In this document: one piece after another, positions 56,353-64,000 of the stretch
How positions within the stretch are numbered: the first letter of the stretch is position 1
Layout of the letters: each line of letters opens with the position of its first letter
Made by a program: the position numbers and the translations under genes
Source of the DNA: Protaetiibacter intestinalis
Lineage (GTDB): Bacteria; Actinomycetota; Actinomycetes; Actinomycetales; Microbacteriaceae
Reading direction: 5' to 3'
DNA: 64,000 nt
Assembly: GCF_003627075.1 (NCBI RefSeq)
Contig: NZ_CP032630.1
Coordinates: forward strand, 1,426,001 to 1,490,000
The notes under the pieces: model-generated
What the model saw: the letters and a program-made list of their open reading frames with translations, nothing else
Told to the model about the DNA's origin: nothing
The model's database searches: none

Positions 56353-56814
56353 TCAGTACTCGCCCTTGATGACGAAGAACGAGCCGCGGATGGTGCCCGC
56401 GAGCTTCGAGTTCTGGCGCGCGAACTTGAAGCGCGCGGCGAGCTCCGCGGGAACCTCCATGCCCTCCGAGAGCTTGAAGCCGACGGCGCGCTTGCCGCCG
56501 TCCTCGATCGTGTACATGACGTTGATCGCGAGCCCGCTCTCGTAGAACACGTACGCGAAGCGGATGCCGCCGGCCTCGAACGCGGTCGCCTCGAGCGGCG
56601 GGGACGCGATCTCGAGCTCGCGCTCGGCGAGCACGCGGTTCACCCAGGCGATCGCGTCGGCCTGTTCGCTCGCGGGGGAGACGGTGAAGGTGTGCGCGTA
56701 CTTGTTGGTGATGTAGCGGGCCTCGTTGGCCCGGAGACCGGCGAGCGCATCCGCCACCGGCGAGCTCTCGAGGCCCACCGTGGAGACGTTCACGAAATCG
56801 ACGACGTACGACAT
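56353..56814 (-). CDS. conserved small protein of unknown function
   Basis: 153 aa, no recognised domain, no signal peptide or membrane helix. It begins MSYVVDFVNVSTVGLESSPV and is mixed alpha/beta; FRKRA-type catalytic residues are not evident. Phrases such as FAYVFYESGLAINVMYTIEDG and a basic stretch ARFKFARQNSKLAGTIRGSF are notable. The ATG at 56814 has a TANNNT box 7 nt upstream; a longer in-frame start at 57063 lies in the PadR gene antisense and is rejected. It diverges from padR. Confidence 0.65.
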   Translation of the reverse strand: MSYVVDFVNVSTVGLESSPVADALAGLRANEARYITNKYAHTFTVSPASEQADAIAWVNRVLAERELEIASPPLEATAFEAGGIRFAYVFYESGLAINVMYTIEDGGKRAVGFKLSEGMEVPAELAARFKFARQNSKLAGTIRGSFFVIKGEY

Positions 56815-56821
56815 GGTGCCC

Positions 56822-56827
56822 ACGGTA
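56822..56827 (-). promoter_or_regulatory. -10 box TACCGT of the leaderless small-protein gene
   Basis: On the minus strand TACCGT, 7-nt spacer, then the ATG at 56814. Confidence 0.55.
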
Positions 56828-56884
56828 GTGAGCGGCCGCCGCGGGCGCTTCTCGATTCCTGATCGCCCTCCCGGCCGCCGGGGG

Positions 56885-56890
56885 TATGGT
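56885..56890 (+). promoter_or_regulatory. -10 box TATGGT of the padR-type operon
   Basis: TATGGT precedes a leader of about 20 nt containing GAGAGGA before the ATG at 56918. Confidence 0.45.
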
Positions 56891-56917
56891 GACCCCATCG
56901 TCGAGAGGATTCCGAAC

Positions 56918-57436
56918 ATGCGCGCTTCAGTTCCGAACGGGTTCGACCTCTGGGAGGCGGTCGACGGCCTCCGCGAGACCCTCGCCGCGGGCATCGGGCG
57001 GCGCGCGGGTGCGGGCGACATCCGCACGGCGATCCTCGTCGAACTGCTCGCGGGGCCGCTCAACGGCTACGAGATCATCCGCGCCATCGAGGCGCGCACC
57101 GGCGGCGCCTGGTCGCCCGGCGCCGGCACCGTCTACCCCACCCTGCAGCTGCTCGCCGACGAGAAGCTCGTCACCGCGAAGCAGACCGGCGAGCGCAAGG
57201 TCTACTCGCTCACGGATGCCGGCCGCGAGGCTGCGGAGGCCGCCGACGCCCCCGAGGTGGGCGAGTCGGCCCGCGCCCGCGCCGAACGGAACCTGGCGCT
57301 GCCGAAGGCGGGGGTGAAGCTCGCGCAGGCGGCCGCACAGGTGGCGCAGAACGGCACGCCCGAGCAGAACGAGCGCGCCGTCGCGATCGTCGACGAGGCG
57401 CGCAAGAAGCTCTACGCGATCCTCGCCGAGGACTGA
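56918..57436 (+). CDS. PadR-family transcriptional regulator
   Basis: 172 aa. The winged helix spans about residues 30-105: AILVELLAGPLNGYEIIRAIEARTGG, then SPGAGTVYPTLQLLADEKLV and KVYSLTDAGREA. A C-terminal helical region follows that would dimerise. The glycine-rich start GIGRRAGAGD is usual in this actinobacterial subgroup. It is followed after 4 bp by an ABC1-kinase gene in the same direction, so the two are likely co-transcribed. Confidence 0.9.
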   Translation: MRASVPNGFDLWEAVDGLRETLAAGIGRRAGAGDIRTAILVELLAGPLNGYEIIRAIEARTGGAWSPGAGTVYPTLQLLADEKLVTAKQTGERKVYSLTDAGREAAEAADAPEVGESARARAERNLALPKAGVKLAQAAAQVAQNGTPEQNERAVAIVDEARKKLYAILAED

Positions 57437-57440
57437 CCGG

Positions 57441-59141
57441 ATGCCGCAGCCGGGCGGCGGTCCGCCCGCGGGCGCGGAGGGTCGCCACCTCCGCGCCCGC
57501 TACCGCCGCATCATGCGCTTCGCGACGCGCGCCTTCGTGCAGGCCTGGTGGTTCGAGCTCGTGCTGCCGCGCGTCGGCCTCGCCGGGCTCGCGGAGCGCG
57601 GCCGCGCGCGGCGGCTGCAGCGGCTGGCGCGACGGTTCCACGGCCTCGCCGTCGACCTCGGCGGGCTCATGATCAAGGTCGGGCAGTTCCTCTCCTCGCG
57701 CCTCGACGTGCTGCCGCCCGAGATCACGAAAGAGCTCGAGGGCCTGCAGGACGAGGTCGCCGCCGAGCCGTTCGATCGCATCCGCGCCCAGACGGAGGCG
57801 GAGCTCGGCATCCCGCTCGACGTGGCGTTCGTGGCGTTCGACCCGGTGCCGATCGCGGCGGCATCCCTCGGGCAGGCGCACCGCGCGCAGCTGTCGCCCG
57901 GCATCGCCGCCGACGTCGGCTTCACGGATGTCGTGGTGAAGGTGCAGCGCCCCGGCATCGAGGAGGTCGTGGGCGTCGACCTCGCGGCGCTGCGGCGGGT
58001 GGGGCGGTGGCTCGCGCGCGTGCGGCTCGTGTCGTCGCGGGTGGACGCGCCCGCGCTCGTGGAGGAGTTCGCCGCCACGAGCCTCGCCGAGATCGACTAC
58101 CTGCACGAGGCGGGCAACGCCGAGCGCTTCGCCGCCGACTTCGCCGACGACCCCCGCGTCGCCGCGCCCGTCGTCGTGTGGGACCGCACCTCGCTGCGCG
58201 TGCTCACCCTCTCCGACGTCACCGCCATCAAGATCACGGACGTCACGGCGCTCGCCGCGGCCGGCATCGACCCGGCCGCGGTCGCGCAGGAGCTCGCGCG
58301 GGCCACCTTCCAGCAGATCTTCGTGGCCGGCTTCTTCCACGCCGACCCGCATCCGGGCAACATCTTCGTCACGCCGGGCGAGTCCGGCACGGGCGGCGAC
58401 TGGCACCTCACCTTCGTCGACTTCGGCATGATGGGCGAGATCTCGGATGCGCTGCGCGCGGGCCTGCGCGAGTTCATCCTCGCGGTGGTCGCCCGCGACG
58501 GACGCGCCCTCGTCACCTCGCTCGAGCGCCTCGGCGTGCTGCTGCCGGGCGCCGACACCGACGAGCTGGAGCGCGTCATGTCGGCGTCGTTCGACCGCTT
58601 CGGCGGCATGGGCGTCGCCGAGCTGCACGACCTCGACCCGCGCGAGCTGGAGGCGTTCGCGAGGCAGTTCGGCGACACGATCCGCTCGCTGCCGTTCCAG
58701 CTGCCCGAGAACTTTCTGCTGCTCATCCGCACCATCTCCCTCATCTCGGGCGTCACGAGCGCACTCAACCGCGACTTCAACATGTGGGATGCGGTCGACC
58801 CGTTCGCCCGCGCGGTGCTGAGCCGCTCCGGCTTCGACGTGCGCGAGCTCGGCCAGCGCGCCCTCGGCTACGCGACCACGCTCGGCCGCCTGCCGCGCCG
58901 CCTCGACGAGCTCGCCACGCGCATCGACCGCGGGCAGCTGGCGGTGCGGGCACCCGGCGTCGAGCGCCGCCTCGCCTCGCTCGAGCGGATGCTCGCCCGC
59001 CTCATCTCGGCGATCGTCTTCGCGGCGATGCTCTTCACCGGCGTGCTGCTTGTGCGGGCGGATGAGGTGCTCGGCTGGTTCCTCATGGTCGCCGCCGTCG
59101 TGCCCCTCGGCCACGTGCTGCTCACCTTCCGCCGCCTCTGA
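57441..59141 (+). CDS. ABC1/UbiB-family atypical kinase
   Basis: 566 aa. The family motif KVGQFLSSRLDVLP (KxGQ, near residue 75) replaces the usual glycine loop. It is followed by the Ala-rich loop AAASLGQAHRA, the VVVKVQRPG lysine, EIDYLHEAGNAERF, the catalytic FHADPHPGNIFV and the metal site FVDFGMMGE. Two membrane helices occur at the carboxyl end (about 515-560). Family members support quinone synthesis or lipid homeostasis through ATPase activity. Its last 20 bases overlap the convergent nhaA gene. Confidence 0.9.
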   Translation: MPQPGGGPPAGAEGRHLRARYRRIMRFATRAFVQAWWFELVLPRVGLAGLAERGRARRLQRLARRFHGLAVDLGGLMIKVGQFLSSRLDVLPPEITKELEGLQDEVAAEPFDRIRAQTEAELGIPLDVAFVAFDPVPIAAASLGQAHRAQLSPGIAADVGFTDVVVKVQRPGIEEVVGVDLAALRRVGRWLARVRLVSSRVDAPALVEEFAATSLAEIDYLHEAGNAERFAADFADDPRVAAPVVVWDRTSLRVLTLSDVTAIKITDVTALAAAGIDPAAVAQELARATFQQIFVAGFFHADPHPGNIFVTPGESGTGGDWHLTFVDFGMMGEISDALRAGLREFILAVVARDGRALVTSLERLGVLLPGADTDELERVMSASFDRFGGMGVAELHDLDPRELEAFARQFGDTIRSLPFQLPENFLLLIRTISLISGVTSALNRDFNMWDAVDPFARAVLSRSGFDVRELGQRALGYATTLGRLPRRLDELATRIDRGQLAVRAPGVERRLASLERMLARLISAIVFAAMLFTGVLLVRADEVLGWFLMVAAVVPLGHVLLTFRRL

Positions 59142-61002
59142 GCCCGGCGCGTCGGCCGCCCACTCGGGCACCCCCGGATCGTGCGGGGATCGTCGCGTCC
59201 CGAACCCGGTCGCGCGCCTCACGCACGGCCGCATTGACGGAGTCCGCGTCGAGCGCTCCGGTGTAGCGCATCCCGTCGATGAAGAAGGCCGGCGCCTCGA
59301 GCAGGTGCATGGCGCGTGCGTCCGACGTGTCCTCGTCGACCCGCGAACGTCCGACCTCCGCCGCGAGGTCCCGCTCGAATCGTCGCAGGTTGAGGCCGGC
59401 GGCCGCGGCGGCGCGGCGGAGCTGTCGCGGATCCCGAAGGGGCGCCTCGCTCAGCAGGGCATCGCGCATCTCCCAGAACCTGCCCTGTTCCGCGCCGGCC
59501 TCGTTGGCCAGTGCGGCGTGGCGCTCGAGCGGTTCACTCGAGGGAAGATGGCGGAACGCGTATGCGACGTCCGTGCCGAACCTCCGCGACATCTCCGAAC
59601 GCATCTCGTGCGAGGCCGCGGCGAAGGGTGACGCGTAGCCGCCGTATTCGACGACGGTCACGAGCGCCGCATCCGCATCTCCGATGACGCGGTCGCGGTG
59701 CGCGTCGAAGGCGGGGCTCAGCCGCGCCCGATCGGGAGCGTGGCTGCGCTCACGACGACCGAGGATGCCGAACACCACCGCGCCGAGCACCGCGGCGAGA
59801 AGCGTGGCGGCGAGCACGCCGATCTGCGCGCTGCTGACCTGACCCGGATCGGCGAACGCCAGCTCGGTCACGAACAGGGAGATCGTGAAGCCCATGCCCG
59901 CGAGCACGCTCACCGCGAAGACATGCGGCATCCGCACGGCGTCGCCGAGAGCATCCGGTCGAGCGCGGAGCATGATCCAGCTGGCGAGGGAGATGGCGAC
60001 GATCTTCCCCACGACCAGGCCGAGGACGATTCCCCAGGTGAGCCGCGACCCGGCGGCCTCGGCGAGTGTTTCGGGGGTGATGCGCACACCCGCGTTGGCG
60101 AGCGCGAAGAGCGGCAGGATCAGCCAGGTCACGTACGGGGTGAGGGCACGATGGGCGCGTTCGTTGACCGAGATCGTGCGTGCGAGTGATTCCTCGGCGG
60201 TGCGCGCCGAACCCGCCGAAGGGGCGAGCTGGAACGCCCGGACATGGTCCTGAGCGTGACGGACGTCGGCCGAGCGGGCGGAGAAGATCGGCAGCAGGAG
60301 CGCGATCGCCACCCCCGCGAGCGTCGCGTGCACGCCGGAGAGCAGGAACCCGACCCAGACCACGATCGACGGGATCAGATAGAGCGTGCCGCGCCAGACT
60401 CCGCACAGACGCATGACCCCGATGGCGGCGAGCCCGGCGGCGGCGAGCAGCAGCGGGAACGGATCGAAGTGATCCGTGTAGGCGAACGCGATGACGGCAA
60501 GGGCACCCACGTCGTCGGCGACCGCGAGCGTCACGAGGAACACGCGCAGCTGGGGCGGCATCCCGCGCCCGACCAGGGCGAGCATCCCGAGCACGAACGC
60601 GGTGTCGGTCGACACCACCACTCCCCAACCGTGGACCGCCTCGGTGCCCCACGTCACCGCCAAGAAGACGAGCGCCGGAATGACGAGACCTGCGACGGCG
60701 GCGACCACCGGCACGCTGGCGCGGCGCCAGTCGCGCAGTTCGCCGAGCTCGAGCTCGCGACGCACCTCGAGGGTCACGTGCGCGAAGAACAGCGCCATCA
60801 CGGCGTCGTTGATCCAGTGCCGCAGGTCGAGGCGGAACGTGTAGCCGCCCACCTCGAATCCGAGCGGCAGGTGCCAGAAGGATGCGTAGCCCTCGCCCGG
60901 CAGATTCGCCCACGTGAGCGCGACGAGGGTCGCCGCGATGAGCACCACGGCGCCGCGGAGCGCGACCGGGCTGCGTCGGATGCGGGTGATCAGCTCCGTC
61001 AT
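59122..61002 (-). CDS. nhaA: NhaA Na+/H+ antiporter fused to a thioredoxin-like domain
   Basis: 626 aa. Residues 1-415 are NhaA, exporting Na+ for H+: WINDAVMALFFAHVTLEVRRE, DTAFVLGML, and the ion-site Asp pair in TLAVADDVGALAV (near 163). NAGVRI in TM10 and GMGFTISLFVTELAF follow. Residues about 425-600 are a DsbA/Thioredoxin_4-like domain ending LEAPAFFIDGMRYTGAL with the cis-Pro loop. Its expected CxxC is replaced by a cysteine-free VEYGGYASPFA segment, so redox activity is unlikely. Fusion of this kind is known in actinobacteria. It is coupled to an SDR gene 1 bp upstream. Confidence 0.9.
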   Translation of the reverse strand: MTELITRIRRSPVALRGAVVLIAATLVALTWANLPGEGYASFWHLPLGFEVGGYTFRLDLRHWINDAVMALFFAHVTLEVRRELELGELRDWRRASVPVVAAVAGLVIPALVFLAVTWGTEAVHGWGVVVSTDTAFVLGMLALVGRGMPPQLRVFLVTLAVADDVGALAVIAFAYTDHFDPFPLLLAAAGLAAIGVMRLCGVWRGTLYLIPSIVVWVGFLLSGVHATLAGVAIALLLPIFSARSADVRHAQDHVRAFQLAPSAGSARTAEESLARTISVNERAHRALTPYVTWLILPLFALANAGVRITPETLAEAAGSRLTWGIVLGLVVGKIVAISLASWIMLRARPDALGDAVRMPHVFAVSVLAGMGFTISLFVTELAFADPGQVSSAQIGVLAATLLAAVLGAVVFGILGRRERSHAPDRARLSPAFDAHRDRVIGDADAALVTVVEYGGYASPFAAASHEMRSEMSRRFGTDVAYAFRHLPSSEPLERHAALANEAGAEQGRFWEMRDALLSEAPLRDPRQLRRAAAAAGLNLRRFERDLAAEVGRSRVDEDTSDARAMHLLEAPAFFIDGMRYTGALDADSVNAAVREARDRVRDATIPARSGGARVGGRRAGLRGGGR

Positions 61003-61003
61003 G

Positions 61004-61819
61004 TCATCTGCTCCCCGTCGGGAGGAGCACGACCTCGGCGAGGTTCGCCTCGGGGGGCAAGGCCGCAGCGAGGGCGATCACGGCAGCGATCGACTTCGGG
61101 GTGACCGGCGCATGGGCACGTCCCTGCCGGGGATCGCGCACCGGACTCTCGTCGACACCCGCGCTCGGGTGGAAGCCGGGCGCGACGACATGCACGCGCA
61201 TCCCGCGCGGCCCGTACTCGTCGCGCAGCGTTCGACCGAGCTGTGCGATCGCCGCCGACACCGCGTTGAACACGGCGAAACGGGGTGAGTGCGACTCCTC
61301 GCTGATGGCGCCGAGCAGCACCAGGTCCGCCGCCGTGCCGGAGCTCGCGGCGTCGAGCAGCGGCTGCGTGAAGGTCTGGGTCGTGTGGAGGAGGCCGCGC
61401 AGGTTGACGTCGATCATCTCCGCCCAGTCGGCCGGTACGCCGTCCTCGAACGCGGACCCCATGATCGCCCCGGAGAGCACGACGACGAGGTCGACGCGCC
61501 CGAAGGCCTCGAGTGCGGCGGCACGGGCGTCGTCCACCTCCAGTTGAGAGGTCACATCGGCCGCGACGGCGAGTACTCGTCCGCCGGCATCGAGTTCGCT
61601 CTCGAGCTGTTCGAGTCGCGCGAGATCGCGGGCGATGATGACGACCGAGCTGCCCGCGTCCAGGAGGTGCCGACTGAGCGCGCGTCCGATCCATCCGGTC
61701 GCGCCCAAGATCACGGCGACCCTTCCCGCGAGCACGCCGGGCGCGCCGAGGGAGCGCACCCTTTCGAGACTCGCCGTGTGGAGGGAGGTGGCCGGGTGGG
61801 TCGTCGACTGGGCGTCCAT
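61004..61819 (-). CDS. degenerate short-chain dehydrogenase-like protein
   Basis: 271 aa. The Rossmann motif VILGATGWIGRALSR and the IIARDLARLEQL and AADVTS strands are intact, so NAD(P) binding is plausible. The catalytic Tyr-x-x-x-Lys is replaced by Phe-x-x-x-Asn (PRFAVFNAVSAA), and NNAG is VLSGAIMG. Dehydrogenase activity is doubtful; it may be a cofactor-sensing or NmrA-like protein. ATG 61819 is used; a TTG 12 bp upstream is in frame. It ends 1 bp before the nhaA start codon, suggesting a shared operon. Confidence 0.78.
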   Translation of the reverse strand: MDAQSTTHPATSLHTASLERVRSLGAPGVLAGRVAVILGATGWIGRALSRHLLDAGSSVVIIARDLARLEQLESELDAGGRVLAVAADVTSQLEVDDARAAALEAFGRVDLVVVLSGAIMGSAFEDGVPADWAEMIDVNLRGLLHTTQTFTQPLLDAASSGTAADLVLLGAISEESHSPRFAVFNAVSAAIAQLGRTLRDEYGPRGMRVHVVAPGFHPSAGVDESPVRDPRQGRAHAPVTPKSIAAVIALAAALPPEANLAEVVLLPTGSR

Positions 61820-61909
61820 GCGTCCAGCCAAGCCGCAGAGGTGGCGCGAGTGTGAGGGCGATCCTGCGATGCTCTTGCCCGATCCTGCCGATTCGGCCAG
61901 GATTCGGCG

Positions 61910-62236
61910 CTACTCCGCGTCGCCCCACTTGTCGCGGGGCACGACGTACCAGTTGGCACCGCCGTCGGTCGAGCGCACCACGTTCGAGGCCTCGTCGGGG
62001 TCGAACATGGCGAAGCCGATCGCGAGCGTCCTGCCCATCCGCTGCACGGGGGTGCCGGGCACGTGCAGACCCCACAGCACCTCGGACGCGGATGCGGCAT
62101 CCGCCTCCGCGGGGCCCTGCGGCGCGCGCCGCATCCGGCGCACCACGAGCCCCGCCGCGACGATCACGCCGACGAGCTCGACCACCACGACGAGCGCCAC
62201 GGGGAACCCGGGCGCGGTGTCGGCGACGAACGGCAT
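61910..62236 (-). CDS. small single-pass membrane protein
   Basis: 108 aa, not recognised. One helix at about residues 12-32 (FPVALVVVVELVGVIVAAGLV) is followed by a basic VRRMRRAP stop-transfer. A cytoplasmic domain has GRTLAIGFAMFDPDEASNVV and GANWYVVPRDKWGD. The ATG at 62236 has a TANNNT box 6 nt upstream. Confidence 0.65.
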   Translation of the reverse strand: MPFVADTAPGFPVALVVVVELVGVIVAAGLVVRRMRRAPQGPAEADAASASEVLWGLHVPGTPVQRMGRTLAIGFAMFDPDEASNVVRSTDGGANWYVVPRDKWGDAE

Positions 62237-62242
62237 GTCGCG

Positions 62243-62248
62243 AGCGTA
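62243..62248 (-). promoter_or_regulatory. -10 box TACGCT of leaderless membrane-protein gene
   Basis: On the minus strand TACGCT, then CGCGAC, then the ATG at 62236. Confidence 0.55.
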
Positions 62249-62273
62249 GGCGATCCGCCCGCGGGCGCGTGAC

Positions 62274-62308
62274 GGAGGCCGGCCGCCGCGCGGGCGACCG
62301 GCCTCCGG
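62274..62308 (-). terminator. terminator of the ricin-domain gene
   Basis: CGGAGGCCGG (62274-62283) pairs with CCGGCCTCCG (62299-62308) around a 15-nt loop that itself has pairing GCCGCC/GGGCG. It lies 15 bp downstream of the ricin-gene stop on the minus strand. Confidence 0.65.
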
Positions 62309-62323
62309 TTCTCGGGCGGTGGC

Positions 62324-64000
62324 TCAGGCCCCCGTCAGGTTCCAGAGGTGATCGGCCGTGCCGGTGTCACCCCACTGGAGCACCTGGGCGCCCGAGCTCG
62401 TGCTCATGTTGGTCACCCCGAGCACGAGACCGCTGTTGGCGTTGCGGATCTTGTAGTGCCCCGCCCCGTCCGACACGAACGTCCAGAAGTGGTCGGCGGT
62501 GCCCGTGTTGTTCCACACGAGCGCCGACGCCCCCTGACTCGTCGAGGCGTTCTGGATGCCGAGCACGAGACCGCTCGCCTTGTTCACGATCCGGAACTGG
62601 CCGTTGCCCGCATCCTGCAGCGTCCACACCTGCGTGGTCGAGGTGCTCGCGGTCGACTGCACGGCGAGGGTGCCGGCGGTCGTGCCCGCGTTCTGGGTGG
62701 CGAGCCGCAGGCCGCTGTTCTGGTTCGTGATGCGGTAGTCGCCGGCGAGCGACGCTGTCGCGGAACCGAGCGTCCACAGGTGATCCTCGGTGCCGTTGTC
62801 GGGCCACTGGAGCACCTGGGCGCCCGAGCTCGTGCTCATGTTGGTCACCCCGAGCACGAGACCGCTGTTGGCGTTGCGGATCTTGTAGTGCCCCGCCCCG
62901 TCCGACACGAACGTCCACAGGTGGTCGGTCGTGCCGTTGTCGCCCCAGATGAGCGCGGACGCCCCCTGGCTCGTCGAGGCGTTCTGGATGCCGAGCACCA
63001 GGCCGCTCTTCGAGTTGACGATCTTGTACTGGCCGTTCCCCGCATCCGTCACGTTCCACACCTGCGAGGTGCTGGAGCCGTTCGCGGTCGCCTGCTGCAC
63101 GAGCGTGCCGGCCGAGGTGCCCGACCCCGCGGTGTCGAGCGGCAGGCCGCTGTGCACGTTGGTGATGCGGTAGGTGCCGGCGACGCCCGTCGACCCGCCG
63201 CCGGATCCCGGGGTCACGGTGACGCGGTAGGCGTCGTTCGTGGTCGCGGTGATCGGCACCGTGATGCTGCCGTTGACGGGCGTGTAGGTGGCGGTCGAGA
63301 GGGTCGTGGCGCCTGACGACGCCACGGTGCGGCCGAGCGACTGGGTGCGCTCCACCTTGACGGTCACCGTGCTGCCGAGGCTCAGCGAGCCGAGCCCGTT
63401 GATCTGCACGGCCGTGTCGCCCGAGCCGCCGCCGACGATGACACTCACCGTCTTCTTGTCGGCGCTCACGGATGCCGCCCCGTCGATGCCCGTCGACGCG
63501 TTCGGCGGCGTCGTGACGACCATGTTGCCGCTCATCTGGGCGTACCAGGTGTACAGCCAGTAGGCCGCGTTGGGGCTGCCGCCGCGGCTCGTGAGCAGGT
63601 CGCCGAGGGTGCCCGACTGGTTCCAGAACGCGAGCTCGGCGCGCGTGATGCCGTAGCGCTCGAACTTCGCGATGTAGCCGACGAGCGGCCCCGGCAGCCC
63701 GACCTCGGCCGGTGCCGCGTACTCCTCGATGTCGATCGGGCGCTGGCTGATGCCGAGGTCCGAGAGGATGCCGTTCACGGTCTGCAGGTCGGTGATGAGC
63801 TTGCCCGAGCGGATGAGCTCGTGCCACGCCAGGATGTCGGGCAGGGTGCCCGTGTTCTTGGCGTTCTGCAGGAAGGTGCGCATCGTCGAGATGTTGTCCG
63901 AGAAGCTCGGACCCTGGATGGGCTTGGTCGCGTCGATCTTCTTGATCTCCTGCACGGTGCGCGTCCAGAAGTCCTCGAAGGTGCCGTTGGAGGCCAGCCA
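62324..64000 (-). CDS. secreted-type glycosidase with tandem ricin-lectin units (cut by window edge)
   Basis: 559 codons visible; the frame is open to the right edge, so the true start is outside. The first about 180 visible residues look like the end of a TIM-barrel glycosidase (ILAWHELIRSG, IDIEEYAAP with a candidate catalytic Glu, AELAFWNQSG, AYWLYTWYAQMSGN), perhaps GH39-like. A beta-sandwich follows (ASVSADKKTVSVIVGG to YRVTVTPG). Then come two ricin B-like lectin units of about 144 aa, each with QVW/DHLW motifs and SGLVLGIQNAST. Part of their DNA is identical. The protein probably binds and cleaves a plant or fungal polysaccharide outside the cell. Confidence 0.8.
   Translation of the reverse strand, partial: WLASNGTFEDFWTRTVQEIKKIDATKPIQGPSFSDNISTMRTFLQNAKNTGTLPDILAWHELIRSGKLITDLQTVNGILSDLGISQRPIDIEEYAAPAEVGLPGPLVGYIAKFERYGITRAELAFWNQSGTLGDLLTSRGGSPNAAYWLYTWYAQMSGNMVVTTPPNASTGIDGAASVSADKKTVSVIVGGGSGDTAVQINGLGSLSLGSTVTVKVERTQSLGRTVASSGATTLSTATYTPVNGSITVPITATTNDAYRVTVTPGSGGGSTGVAGTYRITNVHSGLPLDTAGSGTSAGTLVQQATANGSSTSQVWNVTDAGNGQYKIVNSKSGLVLGIQNASTSQGASALIWGDNGTTDHLWTFVSDGAGHYKIRNANSGLVLGVTNMSTSSGAQVLQWPDNGTEDHLWTLGSATASLAGDYRITNQNSGLRLATQNAGTTAGTLAVQSTASTSTTQVWTLQDAGNGQFRIVNKASGLVLGIQNASTSQGASALVWNNTGTADHFWTFVSDGAGHYKIRNANSGLVLGVTNMSTSSGAQVLQWGDTGTADHLWNLTGA
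62372..62485 (-). repeat. 114-bp direct repeat inside the ricin region, copy 1
   Basis: Identical over 114 bp to 62804-62917, 432 bp (144 codons) apart and in frame. It codes HYKIRNANSGLVLGVTNMST and following residues. It marks a recent duplication or gene conversion of one lectin unit. Confidence 0.9.
62804..62917 (-). repeat. 114-bp direct repeat inside the ricin region, copy 2
   Basis: Second, identical copy of 62372-62485. The bases flanking it differ from those around copy 1 at many third positions, so only this block is identical. Confidence 0.9.

Noticed and set aside
1..64000. Insertion sequence, prophage or integrative element
   Set aside because: No transposase, integrase, terminase or conjugation motif was found. 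Only a possible attachment scar at tRNA-Ser remains.

Overview
The window is visibly very GC-rich (about 70 % by eye) with dense, short-gap gene packing. Leaderless GTG/ATG starts, shared-ATPase sugar transporters, a DUF2510 protein, an LCP wall protein and HelR all point to an actinobacterium. The dispersed TTGAGTAG...TATCGAAACC intergenic repeats and the frequent GGATGC/GCATCC word suggest Microbacteriaceae; this placement is an inference from style, not from a marker gene. No rRNA, CRISPR array, transposase or integrase was seen.

Layout. 1-6.2 kb: a cut MFS exporter, an alpha/beta hydrolase, a lipoate ligase with permuted domains coupled to a heme/iron permease-ATPase pair (hmuUV-like), a GDSL hydrolase, a membrane protein and a small GNAT protein. 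6.4-12.4 kb: a cellobiose locus (cebEFG-bglC-cebR order, minus strand) with TGGGAGCGCTCCCA operators over a TTGACA promoter. 12.5-21.5 kb: housekeeping genes (amidase-like wall protein, pgm, pheA, lipid kinase, serS, HAD phosphatase, LCP ligase) and two tRNA-Ser genes. 21.6-23.1 kb: a duplicated tRNA-Ser 3' end followed by a Fic protein behind a 14+14 bp palindrome. 23.1-26.6 kb: a lipoprotein, an AraC regulator and two SDRs. 26.6-30.6 kb: helR behind a 19-bp inverted repeat resembling the rifamycin-associated element, then three coupled lipoproteins. 30.7-36.4 kb: a STAND-LuxR regulator, a drug exporter-MarR operon with three operators, and a CDF-like protein.

36.4-53.6 kb is a mannoside/glycan region. 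A minus-strand block (GH38 alpha-mannosidase, GPH symporter, and further MFS and hydrolase genes) diverges from a LacI regulator. A plus-strand six-gene operon follows (solute-binding protein, two permeases, GH2 beta-mannosidase, GH113-like protein, BadF-type sugar kinase), every junction translationally coupled. A GntR/hydrolase pair and a broken TRIC-type channel gene lie between the regulator and the operon. The enzyme set would fit import and stepwise dismantling of a manno-oligosaccharide, possibly an N-glycan core. Both sugar ABC systems lack an ATPase gene and presumably share an MsiK-type ATPase encoded elsewhere.

53.6-64 kb: a winged-helix regulator, a zinc-ribbon metallopeptidase, tRNA-Arg, small proteins, PadR-ABC1 kinase, an NhaA fused to a cysteine-less thioredoxin-like domain with a degenerate SDR upstream, and a cut glycosidase with two almost identical ricin-lectin units.

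Two window-wide patterns stand out. Fourteen genes have a TANNNT box exactly 6-7 nt before the start codon (leaderless transcripts). And of ten convergent gene junctions, the only four with a real gap all carry members of one hairpin-rich repeat family, which may act as two-way terminators.
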